DNA of 64,000 bases, taken from G963691885 sp963691885 (GTDB lineage: Bacteria > Pseudomonadota > Alphaproteobacteria > UBA8366 > Aestuariispiraceae). The translations under genes were made by a program, and so were the position numbers. The stretch spans positions 3,534,001 to 3,598,000 of the forward strand of contig OY829843.1 of assembly GCA_963691885.1 (NCBI GenBank), read 5' to 3'. The notes under the pieces were generated by a model that saw only the letters and a program-made list of their open reading frames with translations, did not search any database and was not told the DNA's origin. Numbering within the stretch: position 1 is the stretch's first letter; every line of letters starts with the position of its first letter. Shown piece by piece: positions 1 through 9,634 of this stretch.

Positions 1-559
1 CCGCGCGAATTTCAAACTCGCGTTGCCCAAGGCTGATCGTGTCGCCAAGGCCGAGTCCGAGACGGGACAGTAGGGTTGCTTCGACCACGGCACCGGGAAC
101 ACCGTCAACAGCTGCCATGGCGGTTTGAAGGTCCGGCATCTCGCCGTTGCTGTCGGGCTGCAGGCTGAGTTTTCCGTAGAGCGGGTAGAGGCCGTCGACG
201 CCCTTGATCTCAACCGGTGCCCGTTGATCGCCGGCTTTTGCGGAACCCCGCAGTTCCACGATTGTGGAGAGGGCACCGAATTCGTCGAGCCGCTCAATGA
301 TTGGTGCGTCGAGCGGCGGGCCATTGACCTCTAACGAAATATCGCCGCCCAGTATGGCCCGGCCGTTTTCCTGTATGGCCGATGTCAGGTTGCTTCCCAG
401 AATCCAGACCATGCCGAGCAGCAGAGTAGAAACAAAGGTGCAGGCAATGAATAAGCGCAGTCCGAAGATACCGGACGTCAGTTCTGCCCGAAGCAGTTTC
501 CAGAGTGTTTCGGCCTGCGTATCCGTTGGTTGAGCGTTTGCTGTATCCAGGCTTGCCAT
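1..559 (-). CDS. ABC transporter permease, YbbP/FtsX-like (partial)
   Basis: The start codon is ATG at 559-557 and the frame stays open to the left edge, so about 186 N-terminal residues are visible and the C-terminus is missing. The product begins MASLDTANAQ, has one hydrophobic segment near residues 35-55, and then a soluble stretch rich in beta-like motifs. That matches the periplasmic domain after TM1 in FtsX/MacB-type permeases such as E. coli YbbP. The ATG overlaps the TGA of the upstream ATPase gene (TGATG), so the two are translationally coupled. The role is inferred to be an inner-membrane exporter or mechanotransmission permease working with the neighbouring ATPase. The substrate cannot be read from the sequence. 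Confidence 0.8.
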   Translation of the reverse strand, partial: MASLDTANAQPTDTQAETLWKLLRAELTSGIFGLRLFIACTFVSTLLLGMVWILGSNLTSAIQENGRAILGGDISLEVNGPPLDAPIIERLDEFGALSTIVELRGSAKAGDQRAPVEIKGVDGLYPLYGKLSLQPDSNGEMPDLQTAMAAVDGVPGAVVEATLLSRLGLGLGDTISLGQREFEIRA

Positions 560-1302
560 CATCCAGCGTCCGAAACCCGACCTCGATCAATGTTCAACAT
601 GCGGTCACAGCGATGGGCCAGAGTGCGATCGTGGGTAACCAGCAACATGGTCGAGCCGCTGGCTTTTGACAGTTCGAACATCAAATCGGCGACTTCTGTG
701 CCGGTGTCCTGATCGAGGTTTCCGGTTGGTTCATCGGCCAAAACCAGTCGCGGTTGTGCGACAAAGGCCCTAGCAACGGCAACCCGCTGTTGTTCCCCGC
801 CGGAAAGGGCGGTTGGGCGGTGTTCAATTCGATGGCCAAGGCCGACTTTTTCGAGAAGCGCCTTTGCCCTCTCTTCCGCATCGACCTCTCCCTCCAGCAT
901 CAGGGGCAGGGCGACGTCTTGAAGAGCGGTCATAGCCGGAACCAGGTGGTAAGACTGAAAGACGATCCCTATTGCCCTGCGACGCAGCAAGGTGCGCTTT
1001 GCCTCACTCAAGGCCGTCATATCCTGGTCGAGGACCCTGACGGTTCCGCCTGTCGGTGGTTCAAGTCCCCCGAGGATTGCGATGAGCGATGACTTGCCAG
1101 ACCCGGATGGTCCGGTAAGGGAGACGATTTCACCGCTATTAAGATCGAAAGAAACATCGTTCAGAACAGCAACATCGCCCGATGCAGATGGATAGGTGAG
1201 GGTCACGCCAGAAACAGATGCCAGTGTTTCGCCTGTAAATGCTGTCGCAACCGGCGTATTCACATGTGCGGAGGATGGGGTTTCATCCATTGTGATGGCC
1301 AC
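559..1302 (-). CDS. ABC transporter ATP-binding protein, YbbA/LolD-like
   Basis: A 247-residue single-domain ATPase. Walker A is GPSGSGKSS, the signature is LSGGEQQR, Walker B is LVLADEPTGNLD and the H-loop is VTHD, so all catalytic motifs are intact. The combination of LADEPTGNLD and LSGGEQQR is typical of the MacB/LolD/FtsE/YbbA subfamily, whose partners are FtsX-fold permeases, and such a permease follows directly. The start is GTG at 1302, chosen because GAGGAG lies 8 nt upstream. In many proteobacteria this pair sits beside a TesA-type esterase; here the divergent neighbour is a tarD-like gene instead. Confidence 0.88.
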   Translation of the reverse strand: MAITMDETPSSAHVNTPVATAFTGETLASVSGVTLTYPSASGDVAVLNDVSFDLNSGEIVSLTGPSGSGKSSLIAILGGLEPPTGGTVRVLDQDMTALSEAKRTLLRRRAIGIVFQSYHLVPAMTALQDVALPLMLEGEVDAEERAKALLEKVGLGHRIEHRPTALSGGEQQRVAVARAFVAQPRLVLADEPTGNLDQDTGTEVADLMFELSKASGSTMLLVTHDRTLAHRCDRMLNIDRGRVSDAG

Positions 1303-1521
1303 GGCAGATACTCCTCAATCGTCTGCGCCTCTGATCAGGCAGATAGCGAGTGGAAGCAGAGTTTCAAGCTTTGTTGATGTTGCAGTGCTAATCACGCTGC
1401 TGCCCTCATCCGGAAAAGCTGTTTTGCCCGCCCGATCCGCCCTTGATTGGACTGATCAGAGGAATAGGGTTCTGGCGCGGCTTATTTTAGCAATAAATGA
1501 ACAAGTCCTGAGGGGAGCGCC

Positions 1522-2694
1522 ATGCCCAGAATTACCAAAATCCGGAACACTGTCGTCCCGATCTCTTAAAATATATCAAATGCCTATATCGATTTCTCCA
1601 GAATGACAGCGAGCGTGGTGGCTGTGATCACCGATGTCATGCGGGATGGAAAACCGGTCGTTGGGTATGGCTTCAATTCCAACGGACGCTATGCGGCCAA
1701 GGGCCTATTGGCCGACCGGTTCATTCCACGCCTGCTGGATGCCGATCCTGACACTCTACAAGATGACAAAAGAGACAATCTCGATCCGCACAAGATCTGG
1801 GATTGCCTGATGACGAACGAAAAACCGGGTGGACATGGGGAGCGATCGTTTGCTGTCGGTGTTCTGGATATGGCGGTCTGGGATGCTGCTTCAAAGATTG
1901 AGGGCAAGCCGCTCTATCAGGTACTGGCGGACCGGTATCGAGGCGGGGAGACCGATGACAAGGTCTTCGTCTATGCGGCTGGCGGTTATTACTATCCGGG
2001 CAAGGATCTGCAGAAATTGAAGGACGAGATGCGGAGCTATCTGGACCGCGGTTATCCCGTGGTGAAGATGAAGATCGGCGGCGCGCCCCTGGAGGATGAT
2101 TTGCGGCGCATAGAGGCAGTGATATCTGTTACGGGATCCGGGCGGAAACTCGCAGTTGACGCAAATGGCCGCTTTGATCTGGAAACCGCAATCGCCTATG
2201 CAGAGGCGATGTCTCAGTATGACCTGTTCTGGTATGAGGAAGCGGGCGATCCGCTGGACTATGCCCTTCAGGCGGAACTGGCCAAACATTATGAAGGTCC
2301 GATGGCGACGGGCGAAAACCTGTTCTCGCATCAGGATGGTCGGAACCTGCTTCGCCACGGCGGCATGCGGGCGGACCGGGACTACCTGCAACTTGATTGT
2401 GCACTCTCGTATGGTTGTGTGGAATATATGAGGTTTCTGGATCTGCTGCCTGATCACGGATTTACGCCGCGAAATTGCATTCCCCACGGCGGGCATCAGA
2501 TGTCGCTCAACATTGCGGCCGGTCTTGGTCTTGGTGGGAATGAGTCCTATCCGGATGTCTTTGCCCCGTTTGGCGGCTTCGCTGACGGGAACAGCGTTGA
2601 AGACGGCTATGTCGGTTTGCATGAGTGTCCCGGTGTCGGTTTTGAGGCCAAGAAAGCCTTGATCGACTGTATGAGGAACGCGACGGACACCTGA
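1522..2694 (+). pseudogene. tarD: D(-)-tartrate dehydratase-like (enolase superfamily), interrupted by an in-frame TAA
   Basis: ATG at 1522 follows a strong ribosome site (GAGGGG at about 1511-1516). It encodes MPRITKIRNTVVPIS, then TAA at 1567-1569, then continues in the same frame with NISNAYIDFSR into a 363-residue open frame from ATG 1603. As I remember Bradyrhizobium TarD, residues ...ISSPIRNAYIDF...MTTSLV align across this point, so the stop replaces a serine (TCA to TAA is a single change). The rest has the enolase-superfamily set: KMK near the second-strand lysine, DANGRF, YEE, GEN and the IPHGGHQ histidine. Starting at 1603 would lose the first beta strand and specificity loop of the capping domain. 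It is either a recent pseudogene, a gene using reinitiation, or a sequencing error. The neighbouring TRAP importer suggests sugar-diacid or tartrate use. Confidence 0.8.
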
Positions 2695-2792
2695 GTTCTT
2701 GCGTTGGCTTTCGACCTGACCCATCGTTGTGATGAGTAACACTGGTCCGTCGATACTTGGATCATCACCCACAGCAGGGAGGGGCGCTGCCC

Positions 2793-4700
2793 TTGGCCCA
2801 GGATACGAATGCTGACCCTTTAGCGGGGGACGAAGAGGTGAGGGCTTCACGATCTGGCATTCGCGCTATCGTCCAGCGATCTCTGTCGTTTAGTGACAGG
2901 GTCGTTGGCGGGGTCGCGACACTCACGCTGATTGCTCTCATTCTCATCGTGCTGGCCAATGTAATTGGCAGATATGGATTCAATCATACGCTGACTTGGG
3001 CAAATGAAGCGGCCCAATGGCTTTTCATTGGCATGATTTTTTTGGCGGTTCCGTTGGCCCATCGGGGGCGACGCCATCTTTCGATTGATTATCTGGTAAA
3101 GAAACTGCCTCAGAGAACTCAAACTCTTCTCTTGCTGGTTGTGGATGTCGTGGTGGCCCTGACCACCATCATGTTGCTGTTCGGTGGTCTGACACTGATT
3201 GAGATGGTGGGGGGTGTGAATTATGCGCTGGGACTGCCCGGATGGCTCAAATTCGCCCTCATTCCGGTGACAGCGGCACTGGCCCTTGTCTATCTGGTTT
3301 TGCAGGGATTTGACGCCGGGGAAGGGTTCTGGCGCGGGCCGCTGGCCCTTATTCTGGGCGCGGTTATTTATTGGTTGATAGAGACGGGGAACGTTCTTTC
3401 CCTCTCAGGGGTGAACCCCGCTGCCGCTATGCTGGTCGCTTTCTTTGTGTCGCTGGTGATTGGGACGCCCGTAGCTTTTGCGATGATCTTTTCAGCCTTT
3501 GTCGCAAACGCGGCCGGGGGCACGCTTCCGCCGGCCGCCGTCGTTCAAAACATGGTAAACGGTTCTTCCAAATTCCTGCTTCTGGCCATTCCGCTGTTTA
3601 TTGCAGCGGGGGCTTTGATGAATATCGGTGGATTGACCGCGCGACTGGTGGAATTCGCGCTAAAGCTGGTCGGCCATTTCAGAGGCGGCTTGGCACAGGT
3701 AAACATCCTGTCCAGTTCGTTTTATGCGGGCATCAGCGGGTCCAGCTATTCGGAAGCGGCCCTGGGCAGCAAGTTGCTGGTGCCCCAGATGGTCCGTCAG
3801 GGATATTCCCCGGGGTTTGCCTGCGCGGTGACGGCGGCCTCGGCAACCCTGCCAAATGTCATACCGCCGTCGATTGCATTACTATTGCTGGCTTCAGTTG
3901 GGAATCTTTCCGTCGGCGCGCTGTGGCTGGCGGGCGTTGGGCCGGGTATCCTGATGGCCGTCTGCTTGATGCTTTGCGTCTATGGCATTGCGCGTCGGCG
4001 CGGGTATGGTGTTGCGCAGTCGCGGTCCTCGTGGAAAGAGCGGGGACAGGCAGCGGTTAAGGCCCTGCCGGTACTGGGGCTCGGTGTTCTCGTCCTGGTC
4101 GGGATCCGGTTTGGTATCGTGACGCCGACGGAGGCTGGTGTCCTTGCCGTCGCCTATGCATTCGTTCTGGGCCTTCTCGTTTACCGCAGTTTTGACCTGC
4201 TGGAGCTGTGGAGCGCCTTGCGGTCTGCGGCGATTGATTCCGCAACCGTGGGGTTGTTGATTGGTGCAGCGGCCCCCTTCACATTCATCCTTGCAACACA
4301 ACAAGTGCCGCAGGAATTGACCGGGCTGGTTACCCAGATCACGGACAACCCCTATCTCGTCCTTATTCTGGTTAATCTCCTTTTGCTGTTCTTTGGTATG
4401 TTTCTCGATATCGGCGCTGCGATTCTGATCCTGACGCCGCTTCTGCTTCCGTTGATGGTAGAAATGGGAATGGACCCGATCCATTTCGGATTGGTGGTTG
4501 TTGTGAACCTGATGTTGGGCGGTTTGACGCCACCCGTTGGAATGCTGGCCTTTATAACTGCAAGTATCTCCAAAACACCTGTCCATGATGTTTTCCGATC
4601 CATGTTTCCCATGCTTGCAGCCTTGATTACCGCGCTCTTGGCAGTCACATTCATCCCCGCGGTATCCTTGGGATTGGTGTCGCTCATCCAGGGGCAGTAG
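2793..4700 (+). CDS. TRAP transporter, fused small (DctQ) and large (DctM) membrane subunits
   Basis: The product carries both TRAP membrane subunits in one chain of about 635 residues. The DctQ part (roughly residues 35-180) has four TM segments and the motif LTWANEAAQWLF. The DctM part (about 200-635) has many TM helices with FYAGISGSSYSEAA, ATLPNVIPPSIALLL and the C-terminal LGGLTPPVGM typical of the family. The start is uncertain: TTG at 2793 has GGAGGGG 8 nt upstream and is preferred, GTG at 2838 is also possible, and TTG at 2757 lacks a ribosome site. It would import a carboxylate-type solute using an ion gradient, with the binding protein encoded 48 nt downstream. A weak imperfect hairpin lies between the two genes. 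Confidence 0.93.
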   Translation: MAQDTNADPLAGDEEVRASRSGIRAIVQRSLSFSDRVVGGVATLTLIALILIVLANVIGRYGFNHTLTWANEAAQWLFIGMIFLAVPLAHRGRRHLSIDYLVKKLPQRTQTLLLLVVDVVVALTTIMLLFGGLTLIEMVGGVNYALGLPGWLKFALIPVTAALALVYLVLQGFDAGEGFWRGPLALILGAVIYWLIETGNVLSLSGVNPAAAMLVAFFVSLVIGTPVAFAMIFSAFVANAAGGTLPPAAVVQNMVNGSSKFLLLAIPLFIAAGALMNIGGLTARLVEFALKLVGHFRGGLAQVNILSSSFYAGISGSSYSEAALGSKLLVPQMVRQGYSPGFACAVTAASATLPNVIPPSIALLLLASVGNLSVGALWLAGVGPGILMAVCLMLCVYGIARRRGYGVAQSRSSWKERGQAAVKALPVLGLGVLVLVGIRFGIVTPTEAGVLAVAYAFVLGLLVYRSFDLLELWSALRSAAIDSATVGLLIGAAAPFTFILATQQVPQELTGLVTQITDNPYLVLILVNLLLLFFGMFLDIGAAILILTPLLLPLMVEMGMDPIHFGLVVVVNLMLGGLTPPVGMLAFITASISKTPVHDVFRSMFPMLAALITALLAVTFIPAVSLGLVSLIQGQ

Positions 4701-4748
4701 AAGGCGGTATTCACCCGCCCTTAAGTAGAAAATGCAGGAGTACAGGTC

Positions 4749-5747
4749 ATGGGTTCGGTCGGGACTCTCATCAAGCAGTTTTTCACCATCATTGGGTTGA
4801 TAGCGGGCATTCATCTCGGCGCCGTCGCAACCGCCAATGCAGCCTCAAAAGAGGTTCGGGTCGGCGTGATCTATCCGATTGAAAAACCGCAGGGGCAGGT
4901 CTGGGTAAAAATGCAAGAACTGGTGGACCAGAAGATCCCGGGCGCATTGAAATTCAACATCATCCCGGATGGGGTGCTTGGTGGTGAAAAAGAAGAGGTA
5001 GAGGGGGTTCGCCTTGGCTCTTTGCAGGCGGGCCTTTCTACCCTCGCCAATATGTCGACCTGGGTTCCGGAAAGTTCGCTGTTTGATATGCCGTTCCTGT
5101 TTCGCGATCAGGCCCATATCGATGCCGTGATGGCGGGACCCGTAGGGGACGAGTTCAAGGACCTGTTTGACGCGCAGGGATTTAAGGTTTTCGGGTTTAT
5201 CACATTTGGCGCCCGTCACGTGATATCAAAAGACCCGATCAAGGGTCCGTCCGATGTTGCGGGTAAGAAAATGCGTGTCATTCAAAGCCCCTTGCATATC
5301 GAACTTTGGGAGTCGCTCGGCGCGAACCCGACACCTATCCCCATTACCGATGCTTACACAGCGCTCGAAACAGGTGTTGTTGACTATATGGATATGACGA
5401 TGTCTGGGTATCAGGCATTAAAGCTCTTCGAAGTCGTGCCCAGTTTTTCAAAGACATCGCATATTTACGCGCTTGGCGTCATGTATATGAGCAAGTCTTT
5501 CTGGGATGGGCTGACGCCGGTGGAACAAGGCGCGTTGGACGAAGCTTCCGTGGAGGCCATTGCCTATTTCAATTCACTTGCAGCGGCTGAGCAGGAAGCC
5601 TCGTTGGCGGCAACAGTCAGTGCCGGCGCTGCAGTTGTTGAACAGAATGCGACAGATTGGCAAAAGGCCATGGCCCCGTTTTGGGAAAGCTATGCCGACA
5701 AGGTTGGCGGTATGGAAAAAATCCAGGCGATCGTAAATACGAAATAG
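4749..5747 (+). CDS. TRAP transporter solute-binding protein, DctP family
   Basis: A 332-residue periplasmic protein with an N-terminal signal segment (about residues 8-31, ending ATANAAS). The core has DctP-family features: a TLANM/VPESSLFDMPFLF region, then FGARHVISKDPI and GKKMRVIQSP, including the conserved region containing the arginine that usually binds substrate carboxylate. It lies 48 nt after the fused membrane gene and is the last gene of the TRAP operon. The stop is only 8 nt from the convergent acetyltransferase gene, leaving no room for a classic terminator. The ligand is inferred only as an organic acid, possibly one related to the upstream tartrate dehydratase remnant. Confidence 0.92.
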   Translation: MGSVGTLIKQFFTIIGLIAGIHLGAVATANAASKEVRVGVIYPIEKPQGQVWVKMQELVDQKIPGALKFNIIPDGVLGGEKEEVEGVRLGSLQAGLSTLANMSTWVPESSLFDMPFLFRDQAHIDAVMAGPVGDEFKDLFDAQGFKVFGFITFGARHVISKDPIKGPSDVAGKKMRVIQSPLHIELWESLGANPTPIPITDAYTALETGVVDYMDMTMSGYQALKLFEVVPSFSKTSHIYALGVMYMSKSFWDGLTPVEQGALDEASVEAIAYFNSLAAAEQEASLAATVSAGAAVVEQNATDWQKAMAPFWESYADKVGGMEKIQAIVNTK

Positions 5748-5755
5748 GGGATGTG

Positions 5756-6286
5756 CTACCAAAGGTCCGGGTTGTTCAACGGACCGGTGCAGTCAAATTC
5801 TAACGTCCTTTCGGGTGGCTTCGCGCCTGCCAGCATCATCGCCTGCCAACCGAATTCGTGCTGAAGCGGATAAGGGGGCATGAACAGTTTTCCAAGATCC
5901 ACCGTGAATCCGAACCGGCCGTAATATTCGGGATCACCATAGACCAGTGCGGCGTGAACACCCTGTTTGATCAGGTCTTGCAAGCCGTGATGCACCAGAC
6001 CGCTCCCAATGCCGGATCGGTGCAGTTTGGGGGCAACTGCCAAGGGCGCCAAAATACTGACACGCATGCTGGACGATGATCTGAACATAACCGTGCTGAA
6101 GGCGATATGACCTGCGATACCGGTTCCATTTTCCCAAACAAGGGCCAGGGGTACTGGGGGTGTTTTTAGCGCCAGTAGATCCGTCGCAAGTTTGCCGACA
6201 ATCGGGCCTTCATCGTTCTCAAATGCCGCGGCGTAGAGGTCTGTTATTGCCTCTTTATCCGCGGGTATTGCGGGTCGAATGGTCAT
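5756..6286 (-). CDS. GNAT-family N-acetyltransferase, YhbS-like
   Basis: A 176-residue protein starting MTIRPAIPADKEAI. The acetyl-CoA loop is visible as APLAVAPKLHRSGIGSGLV, which matches the Q/RxxGxG/A consensus with RSGIGS. YGDPEYYGRFGF is typical of the YhbS branch. The substrate is unknown. It is a single gene convergent with the TRAP binding-protein gene and upstream of the divergent aldolase gene. There is no link to the catabolic genes beyond position. Confidence 0.85.
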   Translation of the reverse strand: MTIRPAIPADKEAITDLYAAAFENDEGPIVGKLATDLLALKTPPVPLALVWENGTGIAGHIAFSTVMFRSSSSMRVSILAPLAVAPKLHRSGIGSGLVHHGLQDLIKQGVHAALVYGDPEYYGRFGFTVDLGKLFMPPYPLQHEFGWQAMMLAGAKPPERTLEFDCTGPLNNPDLW

Positions 6287-6423
6287 GACGTCTTAATCGC
6301 GTTTATTATTCACTGGTAAAAAACGTAGTAGGTTGACGATGGAAGATCCATCTCCGGTTTTCTTTTTCGCGGACAGGAGCGATCATACCGGATGCCATAA
6401 ACGAAACGGGGTAGGAAACAGAG

Positions 6424-7206
6424 ATGACAGAGTTGAAGAACGCAGCCCGGGAACGGCTGGACAAAGGCGAATTATCCCTTGGGGTCGGTATCCGCCAGGC
6501 CCGCACGGTCGATATCGGTATGGCCATGCAGACAGCGGGTTTCGACTGGCTGTTCATCGATATGGAACATAACAGCATGAGTATCGATATGGCCGCCCAG
6601 ATTTCTGTGGCGGCTCAGTCCGCCGGGATTGCGCCCCTTGTCCGAGTTCCGGGACATGAGGATTTTCACGCCAGTCGCGCGTTGGATGGTGGTGCCATGG
6701 GCATTGTGTTTCCCCATGTCGATGATGCGGAAACCGCCCTTCGGGTGGCCTCTGGCTGTCGGTATCCCCCGACAGGTCGGCGCTCAATGGCAGGCACGAT
6801 CGCCCAGCTTGGTTTTAAAAAGCATTCGGTCGCGGATGCGGCGTCCCTGGTCAATGACGCAGTTCTGGTTGTGGTGATGATTGAAACTGCGACCGGCCTG
6901 GAAAACGCCGATGCGATCGCCGCGACGCCCGGGGTGGATGTTGTGATGATCGGGACGAACGACCTTTGTCTTGATCTAGGCATTCCTGGTGAATTTACCC
7001 ATGACCGCATCGTGAGTGCGTATGAGACTTTAACAGCCGCTTGCAAGAAACATCAGAAATTCGCTGGCATGGGTGGGGTTTATGATCCGGCACAGATGAA
7101 AGCTTATATCGATATGGGGGTACGCTTTATCCTGTCGGGCAGTGACATGGCTTTCATGATGGCCGGGGCCACGGCTCAGGTAAATGCGGCACGGTCAATT
7201 CTCTGA
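6424..7206 (+). CDS. HpcH/HpaI class II aldolase family protein
   Basis: A 260-residue TIM-barrel aldolase. Diagnostic motifs are FDWLFIDMEHNSM (general-base histidine), VMIETATGLENADAI (metal-binding glutamate) and GVDVVMIGTNDLC (metal-binding aspartate). This family splits or forms 4-hydroxy-2-oxo acids using a divalent metal and pyruvate-like donors. It starts two codons before the amidase gene and almost certainly shares its mRNA. The substrate is not deducible. Tartronate-, heptanedioate- or rhamnonate-type hydroxy-oxo acids are all family options. Confidence 0.88.
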   Translation: MTELKNAARERLDKGELSLGVGIRQARTVDIGMAMQTAGFDWLFIDMEHNSMSIDMAAQISVAAQSAGIAPLVRVPGHEDFHASRALDGGAMGIVFPHVDDAETALRVASGCRYPPTGRRSMAGTIAQLGFKKHSVADAASLVNDAVLVVVMIETATGLENADAIAATPGVDVVMIGTNDLCLDLGIPGEFTHDRIVSAYETLTAACKKHQKFAGMGGVYDPAQMKAYIDMGVRFILSGSDMAFMMAGATAQVNAARSIL

Positions 7207-7208
7207 TA

Positions 7209-8453
7209 ATGACTGAACTCGCCGCGTTTTCTAGGGAAGCAGCCCGCTTGGGCCTGGCCCCTGATCTGGACCTTGTCTTTGTCCGGGATCAGCTGGATCG
7301 GCAGGGTAAGGAAACAGGGATCTGGGTCGGCCTGAAGGCGAATATGGCGGTCGAGGGACAAGCCTGGACGGCGGGCATACCGGGGCGTGACGGTGAGAAC
7401 GCGCCCTTCGATGCTGTCTTTGTTGATCGTCTGCGGCGGGCAGGATGTGTTCTTGTCCCCGGCCTCGCGATGGATGAGGCGGCGTTTGGTGCCACCGGTG
7501 TCAATGCATCTCATGGGCGCAGTGCTAACCCCCTCGACAACGAACTTGTTGTCGGCGGCAGTTCCGGCGGGTCGGCGGCAGCGGTTGCGGCGGGACTGTT
7601 GCCGCTGGCCTTGGGTTCGGACACGCTGGGGTCAGTACGGATTCCAGCCGCGTACTGCGGTATAATGGGATTGAAACCGACGGCGGGGCTGATCGGTCGC
7701 TCGGGCGTCATTCCCCTGTCACCCAGTCTGGATACCGTTGGTATTCTTGGAACCAATCCGGAGGAGTTGCAGGGGCTGTTGCGGATTGTCGCTGGTTTCG
7801 ACCCGGATGATACAGCCAGCAAACCGGCACCCGATGGCTGGAGTGATGCAGCTAAAATACATGATTTAGGTGATTTGCGTGTCGGGGTGCCCGTCCCGCT
7901 TGATGATGTTGAACTGGAAGGTCCCGTACGAGAACAGTTTTACGGTGTGAAAAAGGCATTGAGGAATGCGGGTGTTGAGGTTGTGCCGGTGCCAATGTCC
8001 GGATGGTCCCCATCAGCTTGCCGAAAGGCCGCGTTACTGCTGGTAGAGGCGGAGGGCGCGGTTGCCCTCTCGGCCTATCTGGACCGGCCCGGCGGGTTGA
8101 GCCAGCCCGTTGCTTCGGCCATGAATTATGGCCGTTCCCTTCCTTCGGCGAAATTGGTTGCTGCGCTTGCAGAAATGAAGGCGGCGTCAAGCGCCTGTGA
8201 AACGGCCCTGCAATTCTGCGACGTCCTTATTATGCCGACAACGCCGCAACATGCATTTAAATATACGGAAACTCCGCCGTCGAACCAGGCTGACTTAACC
8301 GCGCTGGCAAATGTCAGCGGACTTCCTGCAATCGCAATACCATTTGAGAGCGGTGACAAAACAAAACCGGGATCTGTTCAGTTGATCGGTCCTGCCTGGT
8401 CAGATGTCACATTATTGAAACTGGCGGGGCTGTTGAGACACATTCTCCCATGA
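7209..8453 (+). CDS. Amidase (amidase-signature family)
   Basis: A 414-residue amidohydrolase with an intact Ser-Ser-Lys triad: Lys43 in GLKANM, cis-Ser118 in GGSSGGSAAAVAAG and nucleophile Ser142 in DTLGSVRIPAA, with the usual 24-residue spacing between the serines. The following GIMGLKPT is also family-typical. It starts 3 nt after the aldolase stop, so the pair is a two-gene transcription unit. The family hydrolyses amides, ureas such as allophanate, and malonamide-like compounds. The N-terminal region resembles AtzF/allophanate-type amidases without their extra C-terminal domain. The precise substrate is unknown. It ends 9 nt from a convergent hydratase gene. Confidence 0.88.
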   Translation: MTELAAFSREAARLGLAPDLDLVFVRDQLDRQGKETGIWVGLKANMAVEGQAWTAGIPGRDGENAPFDAVFVDRLRRAGCVLVPGLAMDEAAFGATGVNASHGRSANPLDNELVVGGSSGGSAAAVAAGLLPLALGSDTLGSVRIPAAYCGIMGLKPTAGLIGRSGVIPLSPSLDTVGILGTNPEELQGLLRIVAGFDPDDTASKPAPDGWSDAAKIHDLGDLRVGVPVPLDDVELEGPVREQFYGVKKALRNAGVEVVPVPMSGWSPSACRKAALLLVEAEGAVALSAYLDRPGGLSQPVASAMNYGRSLPSAKLVAALAEMKAASSACETALQFCDVLIMPTTPQHAFKYTETPPSNQADLTALANVSGLPAIAIPFESGDKTKPGSVQLIGPAWSDVTLLKLAGLLRHILP

Positions 8454-8462
8454 CAGGCGCAA

Positions 8463-9317
8463 TCATTTGAATGTCAAAGAAACCGTCATAGCGAGATTGC
8501 CATCTTCGTTTTTCGCCCAGGTGTCCGCACCATCTTCTGTCAATTTCCCTTCAACTCTGAACGGGGTCGGAGAGAAGAGGGGGGACATTGCGCGGATCTG
8601 AAATCCGGTCAGGACCCGTCCGGGATTTTGTTTGAGCGTCTCATCAATCAGCAGACTGGCCGTGAGGGGGCCATGTACAACAAGGCCCGGATAGCCTTCA
8701 ACATCCCTTGTGTAATCGATGTCATAGTGAATTCGATGACCATAAAAGATCAGCGCCGAAAAACGGAACAACGTGACCGGGTCTGGCCGTATTTCTGTTG
8801 ACCAGTCGTGATCTTCCGGGGCTCGCTTTCCAGTAGCGCTCGGGGTGCCCGGCGCAGGCATCTCGCGGTATACAATGTCCTGAACTTCCGAAAAACGATG
8901 GTCGCCATCCACGTTTAAGTCGTGGCGAACAGTGACGAAACACAGTGGTCCCGAACGTCCATCTTTCATTGCCACCGATTCAATCACAGATGTTTTCGTT
9001 GCAACGTCGCCAATCAGGATGGGCGTGTTGATTTCGACTTTACCGCCCGCCCACATCCGCCTTGGAAGCGCGACCGGTGGCAAAAACCGTCCCAGTCTTT
9101 CATGGCCATCTTCCTTCAGATTGGATGCAGGCGTTTCGGGGTTGAAATACAGATAATGCCAGAAGGGCGGAAGCGGATCATCGTTGGAATATGTAGGGTT
9201 CTGGTCGAGGGTAGCCTGCATAAGACGGGCAGAGCGCGGCGCAATCAAATCAGTGGTGACTTCGGTTTTCCCAATCCATTCTTGCAGCACGCTTATATCC
9301 AACGTTGTATCTGTCAT
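8463..9317 (-). CDS. MaoC/FAS1-like dehydratase (mesaconyl-C4-CoA/itaconyl-CoA hydratase type)
   Basis: A 284-residue double hot-dog hydratase. The N-terminal half has the FAS1-like dehydratase signature region (RLMQATLD, PPFWHYLYF, RMWAGGKVEI). The C-terminal half has VTLFRFSALIFYGHRIHYD followed by YPGLVVHGPL, the hydratase core with the active-site histidine/aspartate region. The open frame extends upstream, but ATG at 9317 is chosen because AGAGAGG precedes it at normal spacing and the family begins here. Homologues hydrate mesaconyl-C4-CoA or itaconyl-CoA to citramalyl-CoA. With the nearby HpcH-type lyase and CaiB/BaiF protein this could form a C5-dicarboxylate route, but that is inference. 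Confidence 0.82.
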   Translation of the reverse strand: MTDTTLDISVLQEWIGKTEVTTDLIAPRSARLMQATLDQNPTYSNDDPLPPFWHYLYFNPETPASNLKEDGHERLGRFLPPVALPRRMWAGGKVEINTPILIGDVATKTSVIESVAMKDGRSGPLCFVTVRHDLNVDGDHRFSEVQDIVYREMPAPGTPSATGKRAPEDHDWSTEIRPDPVTLFRFSALIFYGHRIHYDIDYTRDVEGYPGLVVHGPLTASLLIDETLKQNPGRVLTGFQIRAMSPLFSPTPFRVEGKLTEDGADTWAKNEDGNLAMTVSLTFK

Positions 9318-9634
9318 ATTTTTACACCTCTCTTTCAATCCCAATGTTGTGAAAAATAGATCCAGTCGCGGGGTAAACAAGCACCATACCCGGGTATGTA
9401 GGGCGCAAAAAACTATAAACCCGCATTTGATTTCCGGTTTCTCCGATCTACATGCCTCATCAGAAAAATCGATAAAACGTTTCAGAGCAATTTGTTGCTT
9501 GCAAGGAACAGCGTCGAAACAGCGAGTAAGCCGATGATTAGGTTGCCCTTTGGGACCCCTGATTTCTGCCAAAGACGACATCGTTCGGCACAGTTCGCGC
9601 GACTGGTTCAACCTCATACATGGTAAGGAACAAG

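Noticed and set aside
1891..2850. 319-codon minus-strand frame opposite the tarD-like gene
   Set aside because: No recognisable domain; the plus-strand enolase-superfamily motifs explain the sequence.
4700..4748. Hairpin between the TRAP membrane and binding-protein genes
   Set aside because: The stem is only about seven pairs with a bulge (AAGGCGG/CCGCCCTT) and much weaker than the other importer hairpins; not reported as a feature.
3894..4814. 306-codon minus-strand frame opposite the TRAP membrane gene
   Set aside because: The product is compositionally odd (His, Gln, Arg rich), typical of a shadow of a hydrophobic gene.
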